In this document: positions 1-6,073 of the stretch, in pieces | Layout of the letters: the number at the start of each line of letters is the position of its first letter | How positions within the stretch are numbered: position 1 is the stretch's first letter | NCBI GenBank assembly: GCA_946886425.1 | Contig: CAMPIP010000080.1 | Location: 1-9,879 of the forward strand | Source of the DNA: an uncultured Actinomycetes bacterium | GTDB lineage: Bacteria > Actinomycetota > Thermoleophilia > Solirubrobacterales > 70-9 | Length of the DNA: 9,879 nt | Reading direction: 5' to 3' | The notes under the pieces: generated by a model | Database searches by the model: none | What the model saw: the letters and a program-made list of their open reading frames with translations, nothing else | Told to the model about the DNA's origin: nothing | Program-made: the position numbers and the translations under genes

Positions 1-1116
1 GTCTTCATCGTCGGCGCCCTGGCCAGCGCCGCCGCGCCGGGAGTCGAGGTGCTGGTCCTCGCCCGCGTCGTGATCGGCGTCGCGATCGGGTTCGCCTCCG
101 CCGCCGCCCCGGTCTACATCTCCGAGGTGGCGCCGCCGGAGAGCCGCGGCCGCCTGGTCAGCTTCTTCCAGCTGGCGGTGACGATCGGGATCCTCGTCGC
201 CTACCTGGTGGGGTTCGCCTTCGACGCCAGCGAAGGCTGGCGTTGGATGCTCGGCCTCGGCTGCGTGCCGGCGCTGGCGCTCGCCTTCGGGATGCTGCGG
301 ATGCCGCAGAGCCCGCGCTGGCTGGTGATGACCGGCGACGACTTCGCGGCGCGGGCGACGCTGGCGAAGATCCGCGTCGACGACCCGGACACGATCGACC
401 GTGAGATCGAGGAGATCAAGGAGAGCCTCGACGAGAAGCCCGGTGCCTGGAGCGAGCTGCTGCAGCCGGTCGTCAAAGCGGCGCTGGTGGTCGGCGTCGG
501 CCTGGCGATCCTCCAGCAGGTGACCGGCATCAACACGGTCATCTACTACGCGCCGACGATCGTCGAATTCACCGGCGTCGACTCCTCGGCCGGCTCGATC
601 CTCGCCGCGGTCGGGGTCGGGGTGATCAACGTGGCGATGACGCTCGTGGCGCTGCGGCTGCTCGACCGGGCCGGGCGGCGGACGCTGCTGATGATCGGCA
701 TCTCCGGGATGGTGATCTCGCTGTTCGCGCTCGGCGCCGCCTTCGAGACGGGCGCCTCCGGGACCCTCGGCTCGGTCGTCGCGATCGCCAGCCTGATGAC
801 CTACGTCGCCTCCTTCGCGATCAGCCTCGGGCCGATCTTCTGGCTGCTCAACGCGGAGATCTACCCGCTCAGCGTCCGCAGCAAGGCGGCCGGCGTCGGC
901 ACGATGGCGAACTGGACCTTCAACTTCATCGTCTCGCTGACCTTCCTGCTGCTGATCGAAGCGCTGGGCCAGTCCGGCGCCTTCTGGTTCTACGGCGCGA
1001 TCGGCATCGTCACCCTGGTCTTCTGCTGGAAGCTGGTGCCCGAGACGAAGGGCAAGCACCTGGAGGACATCCAGGCCGAGTTCCAGGCGCGGGTGGACCG
1101 GCGCAAGTCGGCGTAG
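1..1116 (+). CDS. Sugar porter family MFS transporter, 5' end cut by the window
   Basis: Proton-coupled or facilitative sugar uptake protein of the inner membrane. The open frame enters at base 1 with no start codon, giving 371 visible residues; family members are about 450-480 long, so roughly the first two membrane helices are missing. Family signatures seen (numbered from base 1): PVYISEVAPPESRGR at 37-51, the PESPRWL-like MPQSPRWL at 101-108, QQVTGINTVIYYAP at 172-185 in helix 7 (the sugar-binding QQxxGxN element), DRAGRR at 222-227, GPIFWLLNAEIYP at 277-289 and the closing PETKGKHLEDI at 347-357. A hydrophilic loop at about 110-158 separates the two six-helix halves. The GTG at 49 is internal to the conserved helix and is not the start. 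The substrate cannot be told from sequence; hexose, pentose or inositol are all possible. It is followed by metF after 22 bp, with no functional link apparent. Confidence 0.95.
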   Translation, partial: VFIVGALASAAAPGVEVLVLARVVIGVAIGFASAAAPVYISEVAPPESRGRLVSFFQLAVTIGILVAYLVGFAFDASEGWRWMLGLGCVPALALAFGMLRMPQSPRWLVMTGDDFAARATLAKIRVDDPDTIDREIEEIKESLDEKPGAWSELLQPVVKAALVVGVGLAILQQVTGINTVIYYAPTIVEFTGVDSSAGSILAAVGVGVINVAMTLVALRLLDRAGRRTLLMIGISGMVISLFALGAAFETGASGTLGSVVAIASLMTYVASFAISLGPIFWLLNAEIYPLSVRSKAAGVGTMANWTFNFIVSLTFLLLIEALGQSGAFWFYGAIGIVTLVFCWKLVPETKGKHLEDIQAEFQARVDRRKSA

Positions 1117-1126
1117 CTCCGCCGGG

Positions 1127-1138
1127 TACCCTGCTCGG
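1127..1138 (+). promoter_or_regulatory. Predicted leaderless promoter of metF (-10 box and spacer)
   Basis: TACCCT at 1127-1132 matches the actinobacterial -10 consensus TANNNT. Six bases (GCTCGG) separate it from the GTG at 1139, so transcription would begin at or within a base or so of the start codon. There is no Shine-Dalgarno sequence before the GTG and no convincing -35 box. The box lies on the palindrome GGGTACCC (1124-1131), which could also be a protein-binding site. Function is inferred from position and consensus only. Confidence 0.55.
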
Positions 1139-2062
1139 GTGCGGATCGATCAGATCATCGCGACCCGGGCGCCGACCTTCTCGGTCGAGTTCTTCCCGCC
1201 GAAGAGCGCGGAGGCGACCGAGCAGCTGTTCGAGACGGCGCGGGAGCTGCGGGCGCTGGAGCCCGACTTCGTCTCGGTCACCTACGGAGCCGGGGGGTCG
1301 ACGCGCGACGGCACCGTCGAGATAACCCAGGCGCTGAAGGACGAGCTCGGCTACGAGACGATGGCGCACCTGAGCTGCGTCGGCGAGAGCCGCGACGGGT
1401 TGGCGACGACGCTGGACCGGATCGCCGCGGCCGGGATCGAGAACGTCTTCGCGCTGCGCGGCGACCCGCCGCGGGGGCAGGAGGACTTCGAACAGCCCGA
1501 GGGCGGGCTCGGCAGCGCCGCCGAGCTGGCCGCCTTCATCTCCGAGGGCTGGGACTTCGCGATCGGCGGCGCCTGCTTCCCGGAGGTGCACCCGGAGGCG
1601 CCCGACCTCGACACCGACCTCACCTACCTGAAGACCAAGGTCGACTCCGGCGCCGGCTTCCTGATCACCCAGCTGTTCTTCGACAACCGGGTCTACTTCG
1701 ACTTCGTGCGGGCGGCGCGGGCGAAGGGGATCGAGGTGCCGATCCTGGCCGGGGTGATCCCGGTCGCCAGCTACGCGCAGACGGTGCGGATCTGCGAGCT
1801 CTGCGACGCCTCGATCCCGGCCCCGCTGGAGGCGGCCTTCGAGGCCGTCGGCGGCGACCCGCAGCGCGAGTTCGAGCTCGGCATCGCCTACGCGTCCCAG
1901 CAGTGCGACGAGCTGCTGATCGCGGGGGCGCCCGGGATCCACTTCTATGCCCTCAACCGAGCGCCGGCGACGTGGGCGGTGCTATCCGCGCTGCGCGCCT
2001 CGAAACCGTGGGAGCGGGTGCGGGGCGAAACTGTGTCGGCGCTCAGCGGCGGCGCTCAATAG
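1139..2062 (+). CDS. metF: 5,10-methylenetetrahydrofolate reductase
   Basis: FAD-dependent cytosolic enzyme reducing 5,10-methylene-THF to 5-methyl-THF, the methyl donor for methionine synthesis. The 307-residue protein is a full bacterial-length single TIM-barrel domain without the eukaryotic regulatory tail. Landmarks in order: SVEFFPPK at 15-22 with the conserved Glu17, SVTYGAGGSTRDGT at 46-59, HLSCVG at 77-82, ALRGDPPRG at 105-113 with the flavin-tuning Asp109, FPEVHPEA at 147-154, KVDSGAGFLITQLFFD at 167-182 with folate-contacting Gln178, PILAGVIP at 201-208, and HFYALNRA at 268-275. These match the Escherichia coli MetF motifs in order and spacing. The start is GTG at 1139, placed directly behind a TANNNT box; the conserved region begins about residue 13, so no further upstream start is needed. 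The TAG stop lies inside the -10-like box of the next gene. The methionine link is family knowledge; no methionine gene is adjacent. Confidence 0.97.
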   Translation: MRIDQIIATRAPTFSVEFFPPKSAEATEQLFETARELRALEPDFVSVTYGAGGSTRDGTVEITQALKDELGYETMAHLSCVGESRDGLATTLDRIAAAGIENVFALRGDPPRGQEDFEQPEGGLGSAAELAAFISEGWDFAIGGACFPEVHPEAPDLDTDLTYLKTKVDSGAGFLITQLFFDNRVYFDFVRAARAKGIEVPILAGVIPVASYAQTVRICELCDASIPAPLEAAFEAVGGDPQREFELGIAYASQQCDELLIAGAPGIHFYALNRAPATWAVLSALRASKPWERVRGETVSALSGGAQ

Positions 2063-2065
2063 GCT
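2060..2065 (+). promoter_or_regulatory. Possible -10 box for the DUF3105 gene, overlapping the metF stop
   Basis: TAGGCT fits TANNNT and its first three bases are the metF stop codon. With initiation 6-7 bases downstream, the RNA would carry a leader of only about 7-8 nt before the ATG at 2080. The AGGG touching the ATG is too close to serve as a Shine-Dalgarno. Weaker than the other -10 calls because of the 14-base distance to the start; read-through from metF is an alternative. Confidence 0.35.
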
Positions 2066-2079
2066 GGCCGCCCCCAGGG

Positions 2080-2826
2080 ATGGCGGACGAGCCCAACAGC
2101 GACGATTCGAAGCGGTCGCGGCTGCTGGTCGCCTACGCGGTCGTCTCGACGATCGTGATCGCCGCCGCGGTGCTGATCTTCGTCCTCCTCAGCGGCGGGG
2201 ACGACGACGGCGAGGCCAGGACCGGCAGCGCCCACATCAACATCAACACCTCGATCGGCTCGACCAACGGGATCGTTCCCGACGACCGGCTGGGCACGGC
2301 ACCGCCCGCCGTCAAGGTCGCCAACCTCGGCGACGCCGTCAACGCGGCCGGCTGCGTGCTGAAGCTGCGCCTCCCCGACGAGGGGCACAACCACATTCCC
2401 GCGGGCTCGCCCAACCCCGGCTACAAGACCAACCCGCCGACCTCGGGCGACCACGTCGAACCGCCCTACCAGCAGGCCGACGGCGCCTACTCGGAAACGC
2501 CGGCGGAAATCGACGTCGTCCACTCGCTCGAGCACGGGCGGCTGGCGATCCAGTACTCGCCCGACCTCGACGAGGAAGCGCAGCTGGCGCTGAAGGGGCT
2601 GTTCGACACGATGTACGGGGCGACGCTGCTGTTCCCGAACGAGGCGATGCCCTACGCGGTCGCCGCGACCACCTGGACCAACCTGCTCGGCTGCCCCGAG
2701 TACAAGGGAGCCGCGACGCTCGACGCGATCCGCGCCTTCGGCAAGGCGACCTGGGGCAAGTACGGCGGCGAGCCGATCTACGCCTTCACCTTCACCGGCC
2801 CGACCCCGCGCGAACCGGAAGCGTAG
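2080..2826 (+). CDS. DUF3105 family protein with one N-terminal membrane anchor
   Basis: 248-residue protein of unknown biochemical function. It has a short charged N-terminus (KRSR at 11-14), one hydrophobic helix at about 14-37 and then an acidic GGDDDGE linker, so the rest is likely outside the cytoplasmic membrane. The DUF3105 signature is clear: NPPTSGDH at 118-125 and VVHSLEHGRLAIQY at 146-159. Five histidines sit in these conserved blocks (103, 105, 125, 148, 152), and two cysteines (92 and 205) could form a disulfide; metal binding is only a guess from the histidine pattern. There is no lipobox. I chose ATG 2080 because the frame further upstream (to 1903) lies entirely inside metF and gives Arg/Gly-rich nonsense, whereas 2080 gives a normal positive-then-hydrophobic anchor. 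The gene converges with the FemAB-like gene, with 6 bp between the stops. Confidence 0.88.
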   Translation: MADEPNSDDSKRSRLLVAYAVVSTIVIAAAVLIFVLLSGGDDDGEARTGSAHININTSIGSTNGIVPDDRLGTAPPAVKVANLGDAVNAAGCVLKLRLPDEGHNHIPAGSPNPGYKTNPPTSGDHVEPPYQQADGAYSETPAEIDVVHSLEHGRLAIQYSPDLDEEAQLALKGLFDTMYGATLLFPNEAMPYAVAATTWTNLLGCPEYKGAATLDAIRAFGKATWGKYGGEPIYAFTFTGPTPREPEA

Positions 2827-2832
2827 GCGCGG
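2806..2832. terminator. Weak hairpin at the junction of two convergent genes
   Basis: CCGCGC (2806-2811) and GCGCGG (2827-2832) can pair around a 15-base loop holding the DUF3105 stop. There is no T tract on either side, and in DNA this GC-rich a 6-bp stem occurs easily by chance. Listed only because no other terminator candidate exists in the 6-bp gap (2827-2832). Confidence 0.2.
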
Positions 2833-3762
2833 CTAGGGGGCGCGGTAGGCGGGGAAGTAGCCGCCCGCCTCGCGGCCCGCGGCGAGCTCCGCGTAGCGGG
2901 CCTCGTCGCAGACGATCTCCGAGGTGTGCCAGCGCAGCGAGCGGTTGGCGAAGCCGCGCTTGAACTCCTCGAGCGCGTCGCCGTCGCGGATGCCGCCGCC
3001 GAGGTTGAGCGGCAGCTGCAGCTCGGCGGCGTGCTCAACGAGGCGGGCGACGACGTTCTTCATCGGCGCGGCGCGCAGGTGGCTGTCGGCGCTGCCGCTG
3101 AGGTAGTAGTGGAGGAAGCCGTCGCTGACGGTGGCGATCGAGGCGGCGGCGAGGGTGCCGTCGCCGGCGTGGGCGAGGGCGAGCCAGGTGCGCGGGGCTT
3201 CGAGGATCGTGTCGAAGTAGGCGGCGCCGAAGAAGTAGTGCGGTGCCGCCTCGGTGCGGCGCATCGTCTGCTTGTAGACGTCGAGGAAGCCGGCGCGCTG
3301 CTCGGGAGTCGTCTCCGGCCCGGGGACGAGGCGCAGCTCGTAACCGTCTTCGAGGTTGCGGCGGACCTGGCGGCGGTCGCTGGGGCGGCTCTTCGGCGGC
3401 AGGGCGGGGTCGGCAAGGTAGACGAGGTTGCGCGGCGTGCTGCCGGCGAGGGGCGGCGGGCCGAGGCGGTGACGAACGAAGAGGCTGACCAGGCCGGTGG
3501 CGGAGAAGTCGACGCTCGCGGGGTCGAGTGGTGGTGCATCCGTCGGAGCCAGGCCGGGGTAACCGTAGGGCGAGACCGCGTCGCGGCCGTCGGCCCCCTC
3601 AATGTCCCGGACGAGCAGCGGGGCCAGCAGCGTCGCGTCGCTTCCCTCGATCCGCAGCGTGTGGGTGACCCCCTCGGCGGCGAGGAACTGGGGCGAGCGG
3701 AAGAACTCGGGGCCGGCCACGGCGGCGCCCCCGTCCTCGATCAGCTCCGCCCGGGCGCTCAC
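2833..3762 (-). CDS. FemAB/GNAT-like acyl- or aminoacyl-transferase
   Basis: 309-residue cytosolic protein of the FemAB-like / BioF2-like acetyltransferase superfamily (two GNAT folds in tandem). Supporting pieces: SPYGYPG at 64-70, typical of the N-terminal half; an Arg-rich stretch at 126-136 (RPSDRRQVRRN) where the family holds substrate phosphates or ends the first domain; SDGFLHYYLSGSADSHLRAAP at 213-233, covering the central strand of the second domain and the helix after it; and the closing DALEEFKRGFAN at 262-273, matching the family's 'D-x-L-x-x-F-K' block. Relatives occur in peptidoglycan bridge synthesis and in exopolysaccharide clusters; this context favours modification of a glycan or its precursor, but donor and acceptor are unknown. 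GTG start at 3762 overlaps the stop of the upstream GNAT gene as GTGA (3759-3762), and no Shine-Dalgarno is seen, so translation is probably coupled. Confidence 0.8.
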   Translation of the reverse strand: MSARAELIEDGGAAVAGPEFFRSPQFLAAEGVTHTLRIEGSDATLLAPLLVRDIEGADGRDAVSPYGYPGLAPTDAPPLDPASVDFSATGLVSLFVRHRLGPPPLAGSTPRNLVYLADPALPPKSRPSDRRQVRRNLEDGYELRLVPGPETTPEQRAGFLDVYKQTMRRTEAAPHYFFGAAYFDTILEAPRTWLALAHAGDGTLAAASIATVSDGFLHYYLSGSADSHLRAAPMKNVVARLVEHAAELQLPLNLGGGIRDGDALEEFKRGFANRSLRWHTSEIVCDEARYAELAAGREAGGYFPAYRAP

Positions 3763-4307
3763 TCGAGGAGGTCCGCGGCGGCGGCGCGGAACTCGTTCGG
3801 GAGCACGCCCCAGACCTCGCAGTCGTCAGGCTCGCCGTCGCGGCGGGCGAGATGGGCGCGCATCGTCCCCTCGTGCTGCCAGCCGAGGCTGGTGACGGTC
3901 TTCTTGGCGATCTCGTTGCGGGCGGGGATGCGGCCGTAGACGCGGTGGGCGCCGAACTCGTCGAAGGCCTTGGCGATCGTCAACGCCTCGGCGCGGCGGC
4001 CGACGCCCTTGCCGCGCACGTCGTCGCCGATCAGGGCGCCGAGCTCGGGAGCGGTCTGGCGGAAGAGGCCGTAGAGGGCGGTGAACCCGACCGGCTCCTC
4101 GTAGCCCTCGACGACGATCGCGAACTTGCGGTCCTCGCCGGAGTCGTCACTCGCCCGTTCGGTCCAGGCTTCCGCCTGCTCGAGCGAGAACGAGTCGCGC
4201 TGCTCCATCAGCGAGGCGGTCGCCGCCGGGTTGTTGAACCAGCGGTGGACGGCGGGGGCGTCGCCGGGCTGGAAGCGGCGCAGGCTGACCTCGGGTCGAT
4301 CGCTCAC
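3759..4307 (-). CDS. GNAT acetyltransferase, RimJ/RimL-like
   Basis: Single-domain acetyl-CoA-dependent N-acetyltransferase of 182 residues, a normal size for the RimJ/RimL/PseH-like branch. The acetyl-CoA loop is DDVRGKGVGRRA at 95-106 (R/Q-x-x-G-x-G/A as RGKGVG), preceded by the ELGALIGD strand at 88-95. It is followed by HRVYGRIPARNEIAKKTVTS at 121-140 and LGWQHEGTMR at 141-150, the usual 'N-x-x-A-x-x-x-Y/x-x-k-x-G-F/W-x-x-E-G' block of this branch. Possible jobs are acetylating an amino sugar nucleotide for the neighbouring polysaccharide genes (as PseH does) or a protein N-terminus; the context favours the former but does not prove it. It is first of a two-gene operon with the FemAB-like gene. 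The GTG start lies 7 bases after a TAGAGT box, suggesting a leaderless message. Confidence 0.88.
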   Translation of the reverse strand: MSDRPEVSLRRFQPGDAPAVHRWFNNPAATASLMEQRDSFSLEQAEAWTERASDDSGEDRKFAIVVEGYEEPVGFTALYGLFRQTAPELGALIGDDVRGKGVGRRAEALTIAKAFDEFGAHRVYGRIPARNEIAKKTVTSLGWQHEGTMRAHLARRDGEPDDCEVWGVLPNEFRAAAADLLE

Positions 4308-4320
4308 GGCGGGAACTCTA
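4308..4320 (-). promoter_or_regulatory. Predicted leaderless promoter of the GNAT operon
   Basis: Reading the minus strand, TAGAGT (4320 to 4315) is followed by seven bases and the GTG start at 4307. It matches TANNNT, there is no Shine-Dalgarno, and no -35 box is convincing. It implies that the two acyltransferase-type genes can be transcribed apart from the glycosyltransferase operon upstream. Confidence 0.55.
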
Positions 4321-4328
4321 TGACGAGT

Positions 4329-4361
4329 CGGGGTTGATTCCCCGGCACAAGGGGGGGTGCC
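4329..4361. terminator. Two adjacent hairpins after the sugar transferase gene
   Basis: The gap between the sugar transferase stop (4362) and the GNAT start holds two small inverted repeats. CGGGG/CCCCG (4329-4333 and 4340-4344) has a six-base loop TTGATT, and GGCAC/GTGCC (4344-4348 and 4357-4361) has an eight-base G-rich loop. They share base 4344, so cannot both form completely. No T tract follows on the minus strand, but GC-rich terminators without one are common in actinobacteria. The first could instead be an operator just upstream of the GNAT -10 box. Confidence 0.35.
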
Positions 4362-4925
4362 TCAGTCCGGCGCGAGGCCTTGGCCGGTGAGCACCAGCCA
4401 GACGGTCCTGGCGAGGATGCGGGCGTCGAGGGCGGCGGAGCGGTGGTCGACGTACCAGACGTCGAGCTCGATTCGCTCCTCCCAGGGGATGCCGGCGCGG
4501 CCCTGGACCTGGGCCCAGCCGGTGATCCCGGGGAGCACCTCGTGGCGGCGGCGCTGGCGCGGCGTGTAGTCGTCGACCTGGGCGGGAATGGTCGGGCGGG
4601 GGCCGACGATCGCCATCTCGCCGCGGAGCACGTTGACGAGGTTGGGGATCTCATCGAAAGAGGTACGGCGGAGGGTGCGGCCGGCGCGGGTGACGCGCGG
4701 GTCCTCGCGGGTGACGACGGTGCCGACGCCGACCGGGTCGGACCCCCGCACCATCGTCCGCAGCTTCCACATCTCGAACTCCACCCCGTCGCGGCCGACC
4801 CGGCGCTGGCGGTAGATCACCGGCCCGCGGCTGCCGAGCTTGATCGCGATCGCGGCGACGAGCAGGAACGGCGAGAGCACGATTAGGGCGACGGCGGCGA
4901 TGGCGATGTCGACAGCGCGCGGCAT
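4362..4925 (-). CDS. Initiating sugar-phosphate transferase (polyprenyl-phosphate glycosyl-1-phosphate transferase, PglC/WcaJ type)
   Basis: Monotopic membrane enzyme that moves a sugar-1-phosphate from a nucleotide sugar to undecaprenyl phosphate, the first step of lipid-linked glycan synthesis. The 187-residue protein is just the catalytic unit of the bacterial sugar transferase family, close in size to PglC and lacking the multi-helix N-terminus of WbaP/WcaJ. It has one hydrophobic re-entrant helix with a Pro kink (about 8-29, LSPF at 17-20), then GPVIYRQRRVGRDG at 34-47, FEMWKLRTM at 50-58, RTSFDEIPNLVNVLRGEM at 87-104 with the catalytic Asp-Glu pair at 91-92, VGPRP at 107-111, LPGITGWAQVQGR at 131-143 and a YVDHRSAALD block at 158-167. 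The true ATG (4925) has GGAGGG nine bases upstream and shares one base with the preceding stop (TGATG). The open frame reaching 5306 is Arg/Pro-rich antisense-type nonsense inside the GT2 gene. Sugar specificity cannot be read. Confidence 0.95.
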   Translation of the reverse strand: MPRAVDIAIAAVALIVLSPFLLVAAIAIKLGSRGPVIYRQRRVGRDGVEFEMWKLRTMVRGSDPVGVGTVVTREDPRVTRAGRTLRRTSFDEIPNLVNVLRGEMAIVGPRPTIPAQVDDYTPRQRRRHEVLPGITGWAQVQGRAGIPWEERIELDVWYVDHRSAALDARILARTVWLVLTGQGLAPD

Positions 4926-6073
4926 CAGCGGGTTCCCTCCGCCTTCTCCCAGCGGCCGGTGGCGCCGTGGCGGGCGCGGTCCCAGAGGCCGGCGGCTATC
5001 GAGGCGGTCGTCAGCACGTAGTAGCGGGCGACGCGAAACGGGGTGGCGGACAGCCACCGTCCCAGCAGCGCCGCCGCGAGCAGGGCCAGCTGGGCGACGA
5101 GCGTGAGCGTGTAGACCCAGCCGTCGCCGAGCAGGGCGACGTTGGCGGCGAGGGCGACGAGGTGGAGGAAAGGGCTGAGGTAGCGAAGCAGCCGGTGCGA
5201 GGCCAGCTCGAAGGCGAACAGCGGCGAGTAGCCGCGCGGGGAGAGCATCCCTTCGCCGACGACGATGTCCCAGAGCCCGACCATCATCCGACGTTTGCGG
5301 GCCCACTCGCCCTCGATGGTCGGGACCATCTTCTCGCTCGCCTGGGCGGCCGGTTCGTAGAGCGAGCGGCCGCCGCGCTTGGCGAACAGGAACGGGAAGG
5401 AGAGGTCGTGGCTGCCGGCCGGCGGCAGCGCCAGGTAAGCGTCGCGGCGGACCGCGTAGATCGCCCCGTTGCCGGCCGTGATTCCGCCCAGCCGGGACTC
5501 CATCTCCCGGACCGCCATCTCGTAGCGCCAGTAGGCGCCCTCGAGGTTGTTCCCCTCGGGGTCGGTGAAGCGGACCTGGCCGCAGACGTAGGCGACCGCG
5601 GGATCGGCGAGGGGGGCGACGAGGCGGCGCAGGGCATCCGGTGCCCAGGCGCTGTTGGCGTCGGAGAAGGCGAGGACCTCGCCGGTCGCCCGCTCGACCG
5701 CGGCGTTGAGGGCGGTGACCTTGCCGCCGGGCGGCAGCTCCAGCACCAGGTCGGCGCCGGCGGCGCGGGCTCGCTCCGCGGTGGCGTCGGCGGAGCCGTC
5801 GGAAGCGACGATCACCTGGAGACGGTCGCGCGGGTAGTCGAGCGCGAGGGCGTTGGCGACCTTGGCGGCGATCACCTCCTCCTCGTCGTAGGCGGGAACG
5901 ATCAGAGAGACAGTGGGGAGTGCGGTCGTCTTTTGTGTCGCTATGCGGTCCAAAGGACGACCGCGCTCCCCTCGCATCCGCGTCAGAGCCGTCAGCACCA
6001 GCGGGTAGCCGAGGTGGGTGTAGACGATCACGCCCGCGCTGACCCAGAAGAGGACGGTGGCGGCGGTGGTCAT
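4925..6073 (-). CDS. Membrane-bound family 2 glycosyltransferase
   Basis: Processive-type or polyprenyl-linked inverting glycosyltransferase, 382 residues. An N-terminal helix (about 5-30) anchors it; a cytosolic GT-A domain follows; at least two to three helices lie at about 300-362. GT2 motifs: SLIVPAYDEEE at 56-66, VIVASDGSAD at 87-96, GGKVTALNAA at 116-125, LAFSDANS at 134-141 (the metal-binding DxD-like site), GNGAIYAVRR at 201-210 and SHDLSFPF at 221-228. The Q/R-x-x-R-W position reads ARKRRMMVG (258-266), Met replacing the usual Trp. The layout resembles poly-GlcNAc/hyaluronan-synthase-like enzymes, so it may add sugars to a lipid carrier or polymerise; which is not decidable here. The ATG overlaps the upstream GT4 stop as ATGA (6070-6073) and its own stop overlaps the sugar transferase start. 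The linker between helix 1 and the catalytic domain (residues 37-52) carries a long, locally AT-richer inverted repeat. Confidence 0.93.
   Translation of the reverse strand: MTTAATVLFWVSAGVIVYTHLGYPLVLTALTRMRGERGRPLDRIATQKTTALPTVSLIVPAYDEEEVIAAKVANALALDYPRDRLQVIVASDGSADATAERARAAGADLVLELPPGGKVTALNAAVERATGEVLAFSDANSAWAPDALRRLVAPLADPAVAYVCGQVRFTDPEGNNLEGAYWRYEMAVREMESRLGGITAGNGAIYAVRRDAYLALPPAGSHDLSFPFLFAKRGGRSLYEPAAQASEKMVPTIEGEWARKRRMMVGLWDIVVGEGMLSPRGYSPLFAFELASHRLLRYLSPFLHLVALAANVALLGDGWVYTLTLVAQLALLAAALLGRWLSATPFRVARYYVLTTASIAAGLWDRARHGATGRWEKAEGTR
4935..4940 (-). promoter_or_regulatory. Strong Shine-Dalgarno for the sugar transferase gene
   Basis: On the minus strand GGAGGG (4940 to 4935) stands nine bases before the ATG at 4925. 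It is the clearest ribosome-binding site in the window and decides the start of the sugar transferase against the much longer open frame. It lies within the last codons of the upstream GT2 gene. Confidence 0.75.
5922..5964. repeat. Long imperfect hairpin inside the GT2 gene
   Basis: Bases 5922-5935 and 5951-5964 form a 14-bp inverted repeat with one mismatch (5931 against 5955) around a 15-base loop. It includes the exact arms GCGGTCGTC and GACGACCGC, and GCGGTC occurs a third time in the loop (5945-5950). The central part (5931-5955) is noticeably poorer in GC than its surroundings. It encodes residues 37-51, in the linker before the catalytic domain. Confidence 0.75.

Noticed and set aside
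49..51. GTG at 49 as the transporter start
   Set aside because: Conserved helix sequence continues upstream in frame to base 1, so the gene is cut by the window edge rather than starting here.
1010..1942. 310-residue minus-strand open frame opposite metF
   Set aside because: Arg/Gly/Leu-rich shadow of metF and the transporter end, with no recognisable motif; metF has all its catalytic motifs on the other strand.
1903..2079. Upstream start for the DUF3105 gene
   Set aside because: It would lie within the metF coding region in another frame, adding 59 atypical residues before the membrane anchor.
1947..2963. 338-residue plus-strand open frame across metF end and DUF3105
   Set aside because: Extremely Arg-rich frame-shifted reading of the DUF3105 gene.
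2926..3939. 337-residue plus-strand open frame opposite the FemAB-like gene
   Set aside because: Low-complexity Gly/Ala/Val/Glu sequence across two real minus-strand genes and their junction; no domain.
4926..5306. N-terminal extension of the sugar transferase by 127 residues
   Set aside because: The extension is Arg/Pro-rich and reads the GT2 gene out of frame; ATG 4925 has a Shine-Dalgarno, stop-start overlap and a family-typical N-terminus.
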